A stretch of 64,000 nt of DNA from Alphaproteobacteria bacterium. Its GTDB lineage: Bacteria; Pseudomonadota; Alphaproteobacteria; MPNO01; UBA2964. The position numbers and the translations under genes are program-made. Location of the stretch: assembly GCA_012103315.1 (NCBI GenBank), contig WLWZ01000008.1:155019-219018 (forward strand). The letters run 5' to 3'. The notes below the pieces were generated by a model that was not told where the DNA came from, made no database searches, and saw nothing but the letters and a program-made list of their open reading frames with translations. This document shows positions 53,617 to 63,743 of this stretch, one piece after another (position 1 is the first letter of the stretch; each line of letters begins with the position of its first letter).

Positions 53617-54618
53617 ATGGGAAAGACCGGAATTTTACTTTGTGGACATGGCAGCCGGAGCACGGGTGCAGTTTCCGAATTTGAAGGGCTCGCGAAAGCC
53701 CTGACGGAGCGGTTTCCAGACAATCCTGTCTCCTATGGATTTCTAGAATTCGCAACACCGATTATTCAGGACGGTCTCGCTTCTCTTTTGGAACAAGGTG
53801 TTACCAAAGTCCTGGCCGTACCGGGCATGTTGTTTGCAGCAGGCCATGTAAAGAATGACGTCGCATCTGTCCTCAATGACTATGCGGCGACCCAGGAGGG
53901 TATTGAGATTGGCTTCGGCCGGGATCTCGGTATCGACCCCAAAATGCTAGCGGCGGCCCGCGACCGGATTGAGCAAGCAGAACGAGACGCACCTGATGAA
54001 ATTGCCCGCGAAGACACTCTTTTGATGGTCATCGGGCGCGGCACTTCTGATCCAGATGCCAATGGCAATATTGCCAAAATTTCTCGTATGCTGGGTGAAG
54101 GGATGGGGTATGGCTGGACGGAAACCGCCTATTCCGGTGTTACCTTCCCGTTGGTGGCTCCGGGGCTCGAACACGCGGTAAAGCTTGGCTACAAACGCAT
54201 CATCGTCTTCCCGTACTTCCTCTTTACGGGCATTCTCATACAGCGGATCTATGACATTACCGATCAAATTGCGGCCCAGAATGCCGATATCGATTTCGTT
54301 AAGGCTGGTTACCTCAACGCCCACCCTTCCGTCGTCGATACATTTGTTGACCGGGTTCAAGGGATTGAGGGTGGCGACAATAATATGAACTGCCTGACCT
54401 GCATCTATCGCGAGCAGGTCATCGGTTTCGAAGCCGCTGTCGGTCGACCCCAACAGGGCCATCATTATCATGTTCAGGGGGTCGGCACCGGAACGGAAGA
54501 GTCCCATTCGCATGGCCACGAACATGAGCATGATCACGACCATTCACACACGCACGCGCCTCACCCGCACGCCGACCACCCGCACGGGCCCGGCAAACGC
54601 GATCCCAACGCGGCTTAG
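53617..54618 (+). CDS. cbiX: Sirohydrochlorin cobaltochelatase CbiX, long form with His-rich tail
   Basis: 333 residues with two chelatase halves. The first has LLCGHGSRSTGAVSEF and the metal His in PGMLFAAGHVKND. The second has VIGRGTSDPDANGNIAKISR and VFPYFLFTGIL. A CxxC element, MNCLTCIYR, resembles the iron-sulfur motif of long CbiX proteins. The last 40 residues hold 13 His in a tail of His-Asp/Glu repeats (HEHEHDHDHSHTH), probably for cobalt storage or handling. It inserts cobalt early, into sirohydrochlorin, as in the anaerobic route. First gene of a tight run to cobM. Confidence 0.93.
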   Translation: MGKTGILLCGHGSRSTGAVSEFEGLAKALTERFPDNPVSYGFLEFATPIIQDGLASLLEQGVTKVLAVPGMLFAAGHVKNDVASVLNDYAATQEGIEIGFGRDLGIDPKMLAAARDRIEQAERDAPDEIAREDTLLMVIGRGTSDPDANGNIAKISRMLGEGMGYGWTETAYSGVTFPLVAPGLEHAVKLGYKRIIVFPYFLFTGILIQRIYDITDQIAAQNADIDFVKAGYLNAHPSVVDTFVDRVQGIEGGDNNMNCLTCIYREQVIGFEAAVGRPQQGHHYHVQGVGTGTEESHSHGHEHEHDHDHSHTHAPHPHADHPHGPGKRDPNAA

Positions 54619-54635
54619 GAAACGGAGCCGGAAGC

Positions 54636-55265
54636 GTGGAGTATCTCAAAGACCCTGATGCAATTTATAAAGCATCGTTCGCCGCAATTGCCGAGGCCAT
54701 TGATCTCGACACCGTACCAGTGCAACTCCAAAAGATCGTTACACGGCTGATCCATAGCTGCGGCATGCCTGAAATATTACCCAATCTGAATTGGTTCGGT
54801 GATCCGGTAACGCCGGCTCAGAACGCCCTTCAATCAAGTGCGCCAATTCTGGTTGATGCGACGATGGTTGCTTCAGGCATCACCGAACGCTTTTTGCCTG
54901 TTAAAAACAGAATTATCTGCACCCTTAACGCCCCTGACACGCGTGACCTCGCCAAAAAGAACAGCACCACGAGATCTGCCGCCGCCATCGATTTGTGGCT
55001 GCCAAATCTGGATGGTGCCGTGGTCGCAATTGGCAATGCCCCAACTGCCTTATTCCGACTGCTGGAACTCCTTCAAGAACCGAGTACTCCGCGTCCTGCG
55101 GCTATTTTTGCGTTCCCGGTCGGCTTTGTCGGCGCAGCAGAATCCAAGGAAGCCCTGATAAACGCCAAACTTGATATTCCGCACCTGACCCTTAGGGGCC
55201 GTCAGGGTGGTAGTGCGTTCGCTGCGGCGGCGATAAACGCCGTTGCGCTGGGAGACCGGCAATGA
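54636..55265 (+). CDS. cobH: Precorrin-8X methylmutase
   Basis: 209 residues from GTG 54636, preceded by GGAG. RLIHSCGMPEILPNL carries the catalytic His, and ILVDATMVASGI, GNAPTALFRLLELL and GFVGAAESKEAL are signature segments. It moves a methyl group from C11 to C12 to give hydrogenobyrinic or cobyrinic acid. It overlaps cobL by 4 bases, ATGA. Confidence 0.95.
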   Translation: MEYLKDPDAIYKASFAAIAEAIDLDTVPVQLQKIVTRLIHSCGMPEILPNLNWFGDPVTPAQNALQSSAPILVDATMVASGITERFLPVKNRIICTLNAPDTRDLAKKNSTTRSAAAIDLWLPNLDGAVVAIGNAPTALFRLLELLQEPSTPRPAAIFAFPVGFVGAAESKEALINAKLDIPHLTLRGRQGGSAFAAAAINAVALGDRQ

Positions 55266-56476
55266 GTAAGAAAACGCCGTGGCTCAACATCATCGGGATC
55301 GGCGATAGCGGACTCGACAGTCTGACGCCCATTGCCAGGTCGGCACTCGATAGCGCAGATATAATCTTTGGCGGCAAACGGCATCTCAAGTTCCTCGGTG
55401 AGGATACGAGAGATTTACAAAATTGGTCTTCCCCTTTCGCCGATTCAATAGAGCGCATGCTGTCCTACAGAGGAAAATCCGTAGCGGTATTGGCGACCGG
55501 TGATCCGCTTTGGTATGGCGCTGGGTCAACACTCTCCAAAGCTATACCGTCCGAAGAGATACGGTTTTATCCATCTCCCTCTGCTTACTCCTTGGCAGCA
55601 GCACGTATGGGCTGGGCGATTGAAGACACCGCCTGCCTGACCGTTCATGGCCGAAAGCTGGAGAACATCAACCCCTCGATAACCCCGGACGCGCAGCTCC
55701 TGATCTTGTGTCACAACGGCGACACGCCTGCCAAGGTTGCAGATTTGCTGAATGATCGCGGCTTCGGTGATAGTGAATTAACCGCCCTGTCACATCTCGG
55801 TGGCACAACGGAAGTGACCTGCAAAGGCAAAGCTACCAATTGGAAACACATTGACCTTCCAAACCTGACCACGCTGGCAGTCCGTTGTGTCGCCGGTGTG
55901 GAAGCCATCATCCTACCTACGACACCTGGATTACCGGATGACGCTTTCGAGCATGACGGCAAGCTGACCAAGCGGGAAATCCGGGCAGCAACCCTAGCAG
56001 CATTGTCCCCTCTACCTGGCCAGTATCTATGGGATGTTGGCGCGGGATGTGGCTCCATTGCCATCGAATGGTGTCGTGCCACAAATCGAGCAACCGCCAG
56101 TGCCGTTGAAACCAACCAAGACCGCCTCGCCTCGATCCGGACGAATGCCCTAGCGTTCGGCACACCGGACCTCGACATCATCAACGGTCATGCCCCCGAT
56201 GCCCTTTCAGCGCTTACCCAACCGGATGCAATCTTTATCGGTGGCGGGCTCTCAACCGACGGTATGGTCGAAGCTTGCTGGGATGCTTTATCTCGCCATG
56301 GACGTCTGGTGGCCAACGCCGTGACCATTGAGGGCGAAACCCGCTTGATACAAGCGCAAGAGAGTTATGGAGGAGAACTGGCTCGCTTCTCCATTTCGCG
56401 AGCGGAAGCTGTTGGTTCGTTTCAGGGCTGGCGGCCCATGATGCCGGTCACCCAATGGCGGGTAATCAAAACATGA
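55262..56476 (+). CDS. cobL: Precorrin-6Y C5,15-methyltransferase, decarboxylating (CbiE-CbiT fusion)
   Basis: 404 residues. The N-terminal CbiE methylase (about 8-205) starts LNIIGIGDSGLDSLTPIARSAL and has LATGDPLWYGAGSTL. The C-terminal CbiT domain (about 215-400) has TKREIRAATLAALSP and the SAM motif WDVGAGCGSIAIEW. It methylates C5 and C15 and removes the C12 acetate carboxyl. It overlaps cobI by 4 bases. Confidence 0.95.
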   Translation: MSKKTPWLNIIGIGDSGLDSLTPIARSALDSADIIFGGKRHLKFLGEDTRDLQNWSSPFADSIERMLSYRGKSVAVLATGDPLWYGAGSTLSKAIPSEEIRFYPSPSAYSLAAARMGWAIEDTACLTVHGRKLENINPSITPDAQLLILCHNGDTPAKVADLLNDRGFGDSELTALSHLGGTTEVTCKGKATNWKHIDLPNLTTLAVRCVAGVEAIILPTTPGLPDDAFEHDGKLTKREIRAATLAALSPLPGQYLWDVGAGCGSIAIEWCRATNRATASAVETNQDRLASIRTNALAFGTPDLDIINGHAPDALSALTQPDAIFIGGGLSTDGMVEACWDALSRHGRLVANAVTIEGETRLIQAQESYGGELARFSISRAEAVGSFQGWRPMMPVTQWRVIKT

Positions 56477-57180
56477 GCGAGATCGGAAAAATTTGGGGAG
56501 TCGGTGTCGGACCTGGCGATCCAGAGTTGCTCACCCTGAAAGCGCACCGCATCATCACAAGTGCCGATGTCATTGCTTACCCGGCTCCTGATAATGGGGA
56601 CAGCCTCGCACGCTCTATCATCGCGGAATATTTACCCGGCACGCAGGAAGAGATCATCATCCGTATCTCAATGGATCCAGCGAGTTTTCCCCCTCGAGAT
56701 GTATATGAGCAGGCGGTCAATGAAATCAGCACCCATGTAGCGAATGGAAAGTCGGTCGCAATATTGTGCGAGGGCGACCCGTTCTTTTATGGCTCATTTA
56801 TGTACATGTTTGAAAAACTGGCGCAGCGCGGGCCCGTCGAGGTTGTCCCCGGCGTAAGCTCCATGATGGCAAGCGCGGCAGCCTTACAGACACCCCTGGC
56901 ATCACGCAATGACGTCGTCTGCGTCATCCCAGCGACCCTTGAACCGAATGATATTCAGCGACGGTTGGAAGCTGCAGACATGGCAGTGTTTATCAAGGTT
57001 GGGCGTCATATCTCCAAAGTCAAAACGGTTCTTCAAGACGCGAGGTTACTTGAAGCCGCGCACTATATTGAGCGCGCCACGATGACGACAGAACAGTGCC
57101 TCCCGCTTACTGAGGTCACAACAGATACGGCGCCGTACTTTTCGATGATCCTGGTGCATCGGCGGGGAAAAGCTCTATGA
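56473..57180 (+). CDS. cobI: Precorrin-2 / cobalt-factor II C20-methyltransferase
   Basis: 235 residues from ATG 56473. The start IWGVGVGPGDPELLTLKAHRII and CEGDPFFYGSFMYMFEKL are diagnostic of CobI/CbiL, with EVVPGVSSMMASAAALQTPL further on. It methylates C20, the carbon later lost on ring contraction. Whether it acts on the metal-free or the cobalt form is not clear from sequence. It overlaps the cbiG-cobJ fusion by 4 bases. Confidence 0.95.
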   Translation: MSEIGKIWGVGVGPGDPELLTLKAHRIITSADVIAYPAPDNGDSLARSIIAEYLPGTQEEIIIRISMDPASFPPRDVYEQAVNEISTHVANGKSVAILCEGDPFFYGSFMYMFEKLAQRGPVEVVPGVSSMMASAAALQTPLASRNDVVCVIPATLEPNDIQRRLEAADMAVFIKVGRHISKVKTVLQDARLLEAAHYIERATMTTEQCLPLTEVTTDTAPYFSMILVHRRGKAL

Positions 57181-59000
57181 GCACTCCCAAAGCACCTATA
57201 TTCGTTGCAATCACGGCGGATGGCGCTGAGCTGGCTAAGCGACTGGCGAACGATATTCGGCGTTCACAGGTTCACGGCCTCGAAGGCCGCGTTACCAATG
57301 CCGATCTACCCTTCCAATCGGTCGGCGATCATCTGCGCCAGCTCTATAATGATGGCCAGACCATCGTTGGGATTTTTTCTACTGGTATTATGATCCGGAT
57401 GCTCACGGATTGCCTAACAAGCAAGCAGGATGGTCCCGCCGTGCTTTGCCTTGCAGAAGACGGGAGCAGTGTCGTGCCGCTGCTCGGTGGACACCACGGC
57501 GCCAACGATCTTGCACGAACCTTGGCAAATTTGCTTGGAATTCAGCCCTCGATCACCACAGGCGGCGATACCCATTTCGGCATTGCCCTCGACAACCCAC
57601 CGTCGGGCTGGAAATGCAGCGACCCCTCGTTCGCCAAGCCAGTGATGGCGGCAATGCTGGCCGACCAACCGGTGTGCCTACATAATGACCTCACCCCCGC
57701 TGTCGATATTGGCTGGCTAACGGAATCCAGCGTCAAATTTTCAGCAACCGGTACCCCTACAATTCATCTCACAGAGGCATCACCCGCCTCGGATGATACA
57801 TTCACCCTTCACCCGGCAACGCTGGTAATGGGGATCGGCTGTGAACGCGGAGTGACGAGTGACGAAATCCTGGCATTGGCTACCAACACGCTGGCGCAAG
57901 CGAAACTAAGCGCCAACTCTGTAGCCTGTATCTCGACTATCGAACTCAAAGAAGACGAAACCGGCATTCTCGACTTAGCAACTGCGTTTGACGTCCCTGT
58001 TCAGCTTTTCACAGCAGAACAACTCGAGGCCGAAACAGCAAGGCTCGCCAACCCCTCCGACATCGTGTTTAACGCCGTCGGTTGTCATGGCGTTGCCGAA
58101 GCGGCTGCCCTGGCCGGAACAGGCACTGACGGAACGCTCACCGTTGCCAAACAAAAGTCGGCGCGGGCCACCTGCGCGATTGCCAGAGCTCCAGCCATCG
58201 TAAGGGCAAATGAAATCGGTCGTGCTGTCGGGTCTTTGACAATTGTCGGTATGGGTCCAGGGGACGCAGCATGGCGCTCACCCGAGGCCACGAACGTTAT
58301 TTCAGCCGCAAGTGATCTGGTCGGTTACCGATTGTATCTCGATTTACTCGGCGATTTGACCCGATCCGCGACACTGCATCCCTATGATCTTGGTCAGGAA
58401 CGTGACCGCTGCGCCGAAGCCCTGTCTCTCGCCAGCACCGGCAAGCAGGTCGCGCTGATCTCCAGTGGCGATGCCGGTATCTATGCCATGGCGAGTTTGG
58501 TTTATGAGCTGATTGATCGTGGTGATCGGCCCGAGTGGCAACGACTGAACATTCGCGTTGTACCGGGTATTTCTGCACTGCAAGCGGCAGCAGCCCGCAG
58601 CGGAGCCCCTTTGGGGCATGATTTTTGTACCATATCACTTTCCGACCTTTTAACGCCCTGGGAAACCATTGAACAAAGGCTACAGGCCGCCGCACAGGGT
58701 GACTTTGTCATCGCGCTCTATAATCCCGTCTCGAAAAAACGCACCGAGCAGCTGATGCTCGCTCGGAGCATTCTCCTAATAGCCCGCGCTCCGGAAACAC
58801 CGGTCATTATTGCCCGCAATTTGGGACGCGATGATGAGGCTGTCACCTATACAACGCTGGAAGACCTCCACAGTGACCAAGTTGATATGCTCACACTTGT
58901 GATGATTGGCAGCAGTCAGACTAGGTTGATAGGCGATGAGACGCAGCGCCAGTGGGTCTATACGCCACGCGGCTATGAGAAAAAGGAACCGACAACGTGA
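57177..59000 (+). CDS. cobJ: CbiG-CobJ fusion: cobalamin biosynthesis protein CbiG plus precorrin-3B C17-methyltransferase
   Basis: 607 residues. The CbiG N-terminal and middle parts (about 1-215) show [14 protein letters not shown] and [19 protein letters not shown]. The CbiG C-terminal/CobE-like part (about 215-345) has [15 protein letters not shown] and [14 protein letters not shown]. CobJ (about 350-607) has [20 protein letters not shown] and [17 protein letters not shown]. CobJ/CbiH methylates C17 with ring contraction; CbiG opens the lactone and releases acetaldehyde in the cobalt-early route. The fusion ties both steps in one chain. No cobG or cobZ is found in the window. Confidence 0.93.
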   Translation: MSTPKAPIFVAITADGAELAKRLANDIRRSQVHGLEGRVTNADLPFQSVGDHLRQLYNDGQTIVGIFSTGIMIRMLTDCLTSKQDGPAVLCLAEDGSSVVPLLGGHHGANDLARTLANLLGIQPSITTGGDTHFGIALDNPPSGWKCSDPSFAKPVMAAMLADQPVCLHNDLTPAVDIGWLTESSVKFSATGTPTIHLTEASPASDDTFTLHPATLVMGIGCERGVTSDEILALATNTLAQAKLSANSVACISTIELKEDETGILDLATAFDVPVQLFTAEQLEAETARLANPSDIVFNAVGCHGVAEAAALAGTGTDGTLTVAKQKSARATCAIARAPAIVRANEIGRAVGSLTIVGMGPGDAAWRSPEATNVISAASDLVGYRLYLDLLGDLTRSATLHPYDLGQERDRCAEALSLASTGKQVALISSGDAGIYAMASLVYELIDRGDRPEWQRLNIRVVPGISALQAAAARSGAPLGHDFCTISLSDLLTPWETIEQRLQAAAQGDFVIALYNPVSKKRTEQLMLARSILLIARAPETPVIIARNLGRDDEAVTYTTLEDLHSDQVDMLTLVMIGSSQTRLIGDETQRQWVYTPRGYEKKEPTT

Positions 59001-59752
59001 CAATCCATTTTATTGGCGCAGGACCCGGCGCTGCCGATCTGATCACCGTGCGAGGCTTGCGGCTGATTGAGAAATGTCCGATATGTCTTTATGCCGGATC
59101 GCTTGTTCCGACGGAAATTGTCGAGGCCGCCCCTAACGGTGCACGCGTTATCGATACGGCACCGATGCATCTCGATGAGATCATGACGGAGATCGAAAAA
59201 GCCCATGCAGCTGGGCAGGACGTAGCCCGCGTCCATTCAGGTGATCCCTCACTTTATGGTGCTATTGCCGAACAAATGCGTCGCCTTGACGCTCTGGGTA
59301 TTCCGCATGACGTAATCCCGGGTGTCCCGGCCTTTGCGGCCGCTGCTGCCCTACTGCAACAAGAGCTCACCCTCCCCGGTATTGCCCAGACTGTCATCGT
59401 CACGCGTACCGACGGTAAAGCATCTCCCATGCCGGAAGGTGAGGATTTGGATACGCTGGGCAAAAGCGGGGCGACGCTGGCGATCCATCTATCTGTTCGC
59501 AACCTTTCCAAAGTAACAGCGGAGCTAACACCGCATTACGGAGAAGACTGTCCGGTGGTCGTCGTCTATCGCGCCACATGGCCAGACGAGAAGGTGATCC
59601 GCGGTACGCTGGCCGATATCCGTCAAAAGGTCCGGGCCGAGAAGATCACCCGAACAGCACTTATTCTCGTGGGCCGGGTTTTTGAGGATCACGATTTCGA
59701 GGACAGCCGCCTCTATGCCTCAGATCACCGCCATATATTAAGGCCGCGCTAG
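58997..59752 (+). CDS. cobM: Precorrin-4 C11-methyltransferase
   Basis: 251 residues from a GTG that overlaps the previous stop as [47 protein letters not shown] and [19 protein letters not shown] are CobM/CbiF hallmarks. It methylates C11. It is the last gene of the cbiX-cobM run, and its end overlaps the convergent cobK by 4 bases. Confidence 0.95.
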   Translation: MTIHFIGAGPGAADLITVRGLRLIEKCPICLYAGSLVPTEIVEAAPNGARVIDTAPMHLDEIMTEIEKAHAAGQDVARVHSGDPSLYGAIAEQMRRLDALGIPHDVIPGVPAFAAAAALLQQELTLPGIAQTVIVTRTDGKASPMPEGEDLDTLGKSGATLAIHLSVRNLSKVTAELTPHYGEDCPVVVVYRATWPDEKVIRGTLADIRQKVRAEKITRTALILVGRVFEDHDFEDSRLYASDHRHILRPR

Positions 59753-60489
59753 AAATCCTGTCGGAGCCGGTCAATCAACATAGCTTGATCATCAAACACC
59801 ACACCACCAAGAGGCGGTGGCCTGTCAATCATGATAATAGGGATTGAGAGCGCCTGCGCCGCATGTAACTTCGCTTCTGTTGCAGACCCCCCACTGTTTT
59901 TGCTGACTAGCGCATCGATCTTATTTTCTTGCATCAGCTTCCGTTCACCCACAACGTCAAACGGTCCACGCGCTTTAATATGGCTAAAGTTCTGAATCGG
60001 AATTGGTGTCGATGGGTATTCAATCGACCGAATGAGAAACCAGACGTCGTTCAAGGCAGTGAATGCCGCTACATCATTCAACCCACCGCTAAGAAAAACT
60101 CGATTAAATTTGCCGCGAATTTTCTCCGCTGCATCATTGGAAGACGCTGCCCATATCCATGGTGCTTCACAGGGCTCAGACCACGGGGTCCGCAAATATT
60201 TATAGTGCGCCAGAGAAAGTTTAGATGTCGCTCGCCGAGCGTTTTCTGCCATTTGCCCCGCGTAGGGATGGGTCGCATCAATCACCGCAGCGATATCATT
60301 TTCCATAAGATAACGGGTTAACCCATCGGTACCACCAAACCCGCCTTGCCGAACCGCGCAGTCTGGTAGGTTTGGGGATCGTGTCCGGCCCGCGAGCGAA
60401 TAGATCACAGAGATACCTGGATAGTCCTTGAGTTGCGCAGCGAGCGACACCGCCTCCGCCGTTCCACCAAGAATGAGAATTTTCTTCAC
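59749..60489 (-). CDS. cobK: Precorrin-6A reductase
   Basis: 246 residues. [17 protein letters not shown] is the NADPH-binding start, followed by [33 protein letters not shown] and, in the C-terminal half, [19 protein letters not shown]. It reduces the macrocycle between steps CobF/CbiD and CobL. On the minus strand, it overlaps cbiD by 4 bases. Confidence 0.94.
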   Translation of the reverse strand: MKKILILGGTAEAVSLAAQLKDYPGISVIYSLAGRTRSPNLPDCAVRQGGFGGTDGLTRYLMENDIAAVIDATHPYAGQMAENARRATSKLSLAHYKYLRTPWSEPCEAPWIWAASSNDAAEKIRGKFNRVFLSGGLNDVAAFTALNDVWFLIRSIEYPSTPIPIQNFSHIKARGPFDVVGERKLMQENKIDALVSKNSGGSATEAKLHAAQALSIPIIMIDRPPPLGGVVFDDQAMLIDRLRQDF

Positions 60490-61589
60490 GACCCGTCGAA
60501 CCCCGCACGACCTACCTGTTTCCCAAGCCGGTCATATAGAATAACTTCTACAGCGAACGCGCCTTCGGCAATTTTCTCCGCTTCATGTTGAGCTGCGATG
60601 GCGACGGCATCCCCCAATGCAAGATCGTTAGATTGAGCTATCTGCAAAATTGCCCCGGCGGAACCACCTGCCGATATTTCCGAAACGAGATCGTCGTCCG
60701 CTCCTACCTGCGCGGCCAGTGTGGCCAGAAATGTTGGATCAACCTGAGACCGCTTAGAATGTAAATCGAGATGACCTGCCGCAAGTTTGGAAATCTTGCC
60801 AAAGCCGCCTGCAATGGTCAGGCGGGCCACCGGATGGGTGCGTAAATACTTCATCAACCCGCCGACAAAATCGCCCATATCGAGAAATGCAATCAACGGT
60901 AGGTCGTAAAGATCCATCGCGGCTTTCTCTGTCGTCGAGCCAGTTGAACCGACGACATGATCGAGCCCTGCTGCCTTGGCGACGTCGATTCCGCGATGGA
61001 TCGAATGAATCCACGCAGAGCAAGAATACGGCACAACAATGCCCGTCGTTCCCAATATCGATAATCCACCAATAATACCGAGCCGTTCATTCCAGGTTTT
61101 CTTTGCCAGTTTCTCGCCATCTTCAACCGAAATCGTGATCTCAAGATCAAGTGGCCCGTCTTCAGCAACATGAATTTCGGTGAGGTTGTCGATAATCATT
61201 TTTCGCGGCGCCGGGTTGATCGCGGGTTCCCCCACGGCAAGCGGCAGACCGGCCTTGGTCACCTTGCCAACGCCGGCACCGCCTTTAAATTTAATCCCGT
61301 CGCCTGCGCTCAGTCGCCGCACACAACATTCTATGAGCGCGCCATGCGTTACGTCGGGATCATCGCCAGCATCTTTGACCACCGATGCGCTGGCACAACC
61401 ATCGCCCAAATCCACCCGTTCGAGCACAAATGTCGGCTTTTGCCCCTTGGGCAAGTGTATTTCCACCGCGTCCGGAAAGCGGCCACCCACCAGGGCCATA
61501 TAAGCCGCCTTGGCCGCGGCAGTGGCACATGCACCCGTCGTCCAGCCATATTTGAGGCGGCGATCATCATCTGGTTCGATATCTGACAT
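60486..61589 (-). CDS. cbiD: Cobalt-precorrin-5B C1-methyltransferase
   Basis: 367 residues. The start LKYGWTTGACATAAAKAAYMAL is diagnostic, with GGAGVGKVTKAGLPLAVGEPAINP (read in parts), GTTGIVVPYSCSAW and the GGFGKISKLAAGHLDLHS region. CbiD methylates C1 in the cobalt-early pathway and takes the place of CobF, which is absent here. Transcribed first of the two minus-strand genes cbiD-cobK; the 73-base gap upstream is shared with cobA. Confidence 0.95.
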   Translation of the reverse strand: MSDIEPDDDRRLKYGWTTGACATAAAKAAYMALVGGRFPDAVEIHLPKGQKPTFVLERVDLGDGCASASVVKDAGDDPDVTHGALIECCVRRLSAGDGIKFKGGAGVGKVTKAGLPLAVGEPAINPAPRKMIIDNLTEIHVAEDGPLDLEITISVEDGEKLAKKTWNERLGIIGGLSILGTTGIVVPYSCSAWIHSIHRGIDVAKAAGLDHVVGSTGSTTEKAAMDLYDLPLIAFLDMGDFVGGLMKYLRTHPVARLTIAGGFGKISKLAAGHLDLHSKRSQVDPTFLATLAAQVGADDDLVSEISAGGSAGAILQIAQSNDLALGDAVAIAAQHEAEKIAEGAFAVEVILYDRLGKQVGRAGFDGS

Positions 61590-61662
61590 TTCCGTGGTGG
61601 CGTTTTTATACTACCAAAGTAACTTCTGTAGAAATTATCGTAACCGGCGCAAAAGGCCACGC

Positions 61663-62442
61663 ATGAATATGCCCGATCTAATCTTTCCCGAATTCGAACC
61701 GGGCAGCGTATGGCTCGCCGGTGCGGGGCCCGGTGATCCAACTTTACTCACCCTTGCGGTACATGACGGTCTGCAAAATGCGGATGTTGTGGTGTATGAC
61801 GCTTTGGTCGATGAAAATATCTTAAAGCTCGCGAATACCAGCGCGAGGTTAGAATATGCCGGCAAACGCGGCGGTCGACCATCGACTGATCAAGATGATA
61901 TTTCGAACAAACTTGTAGAACTGGCGCAGAAAAACAAACGCGTCCTGCGGCTAAAAGGTGGCGATCCCATGGTTTTTGGCCGGGGGCCTCAGGAATGCGA
62001 AGCGTTGATAGCAGCAGGCATCCCCTTCCGTATTCTACCAGGTATAACGGCGGGCATCGGTGGACTGGCCTATGCCGGGATACCTGTTACGAGCCGAGAC
62101 ACCAACGCGGCCGTAACGTTTATTACCGGCCACACTGCCGGAGGCGACATCCCTGACGATGTGGACTGGGAAAGCCTTTCCAAAGGCTCACCGACGCTGG
62201 TGATCTATATGGGCAGCAAACATCTCGACAAAATCCGCGACCGGTTATTGGCAGCAGGACGTCCCAAGAATGAGCTGGTTGCCCTGATCAGCAAGGCCAC
62301 GACAGAACAACAGCAAACCGTCACATCGACACTCGAACATTGCACAAACGTTATGATCGCTAGTGAAATCAAGGCACCAATGATCATCGTGATCGGGCCA
62401 ACGGTTGGATATCACGAAACCTTTAACTGGTTTCATCCATGA
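61663..62442 (+). CDS. cobA: Uroporphyrinogen-III C-methyltransferase
   Basis: 259 residues from ATG 61663 (a second ATG is at 61669). VWLAGAGPGDPTLLTLAVHDGL, YAGKRGGRPSTDQDDI, LRLKGGDPMVFGRGPQECEAL and FITGHT are classic SUMT motifs. It makes precorrin-2, the entry to B12 and siroheme. No CysG dehydrogenase or ferrochelatase domain is fused, so it is the B12-type short form. It overlaps cobB by 4 bases (ATGA). Confidence 0.95.
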   Translation: MNMPDLIFPEFEPGSVWLAGAGPGDPTLLTLAVHDGLQNADVVVYDALVDENILKLANTSARLEYAGKRGGRPSTDQDDISNKLVELAQKNKRVLRLKGGDPMVFGRGPQECEALIAAGIPFRILPGITAGIGGLAYAGIPVTSRDTNAAVTFITGHTAGGDIPDDVDWESLSKGSPTLVIYMGSKHLDKIRDRLLAAGRPKNELVALISKATTEQQQTVTSTLEHCTNVMIASEIKAPMIIVIGPTVGYHETFNWFHP

Positions 62443-63743
62443 CCACAGGGCTACTCATTGCGGCACCCTCTTCAGGTAGCGGAAAAACTGTCATCACCCT
62501 CGCATTACTACGTGCGCTCAGACGTGCGGGGCATGCTGTCAGTTCGCTAAAAATCGGTCCGGACTATATCGACCCTGGCTTTCACACACTGGCTTCTGGA
62601 CGGCCCTGTCTCAATATCGATGGTTGGGCAATGCGGCCAACGACACGCGCCGGTCAACTTGACCAAATAATGGAAGACGTCGAATTTGTCGTCGCTGAGG
62701 GCGTGATGGGACTCTTTGACGGCGCCGCAGACGGGACAGGTAGCTCGGCTGATCTCGCTGTCGAGTTGGACTTCCCGGTCATTCTGATTGTCGATGTATC
62801 CGGGCAATCCGCGTCCGCAGCGGCCGTCATTAACGGCTTCAAAGATTTCCGTGACGATATTGATGTGGTCGGCGTTATCTTCAACCGTGTCGGCAGTCCG
62901 CGTCATCAACAAATGCTCCACCGCGCGATGGCAGCGATTCCCGTCCCCGTTCTTGGATATGTCCCGCGCAACGATGCTCTGAAACTCGACAGTCGTCACC
63001 TTGGGCTGGTTCAAGCCGAGGAAGTCGTGGACATCGAAAATCAGATAGATGCCGCAGCATCTTTTATAGAAAACCACATCGACGTGGGGGCGCTGACGTC
63101 ACTGGGCAATCCGTTACGAACGTCAACCGGTACGTCAACGACACCAATTCCGCCGCTCGGCCAGCGTGTCGCTGTCGCGTCTGACGCGGCGTTTTCATTC
63201 TGCTATCCACATGTTCTTAAAGGCTGGCAAGAAGCGGGAGCGACGATATCCATCTTCTCGCCCCTCGCCGACCAAACACCGCCTAATGATTGCGACGCAA
63301 TCTACTTACCGGGCGGCTATCCGGAACTCCATGCCGAACAGATTTCTTCTAACGGGAATTTTATGTCTGGCTTGCGACACTCAGCAGACCAAGGGGCGAC
63401 GCTCTATGGCGAATGCGGCGGATATATGGTGCTTGGGACATCTCTGACAGACCGCGATAGCAACACGCACCCGATGGCAGGCCTGTTACCCATAGAAACG
63501 AGTTTCGCAACACCCAAGCTCCATCTCGGCTATCGCAAATTACAGCTCAAGGCAGACGGACCGCTCGGAAAATCGGGGACAGTATATCGCGGACACGAAT
63601 TCCACTACTCAACGCAACGGATGACATCAGATGAATTCTTGTTCGCTGCCCGCGATGCTCTTGACGAAGATCTAGGGTCTTTCGGCTGCCAAAACGGCAC
63701 CGTTTTAGGATCGTACATCCACCTGATCGATAGCATGGGCTAA
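62439..63743 (+). CDS. cobB: Cobyrinic acid a,c-diamide synthase
   Basis: 434 residues. The N-terminal P-loop domain has IAAPSSGSGKTVITLALLRA and LKIGPDYIDPGFH. The C-terminal glutaminase-like domain has DCDAIYLPGGYPELHAEQI and the Cys nucleophile in LYGECGGYMVLG, with GHEFHYS near the end. It amidates the a and c side chains with glutamine and ATP. Also named CbiA. It overlaps the convergent aminotransferase gene by 4 bases. Confidence 0.95.
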   Translation: MTTGLLIAAPSSGSGKTVITLALLRALRRAGHAVSSLKIGPDYIDPGFHTLASGRPCLNIDGWAMRPTTRAGQLDQIMEDVEFVVAEGVMGLFDGAADGTGSSADLAVELDFPVILIVDVSGQSASAAAVINGFKDFRDDIDVVGVIFNRVGSPRHQQMLHRAMAAIPVPVLGYVPRNDALKLDSRHLGLVQAEEVVDIENQIDAAASFIENHIDVGALTSLGNPLRTSTGTSTTPIPPLGQRVAVASDAAFSFCYPHVLKGWQEAGATISIFSPLADQTPPNDCDAIYLPGGYPELHAEQISSNGNFMSGLRHSADQGATLYGECGGYMVLGTSLTDRDSNTHPMAGLLPIETSFATPKLHLGYRKLQLKADGPLGKSGTVYRGHEFHYSTQRMTSDEFLFAARDALDEDLGSFGCQNGTVLGSYIHLIDSMG

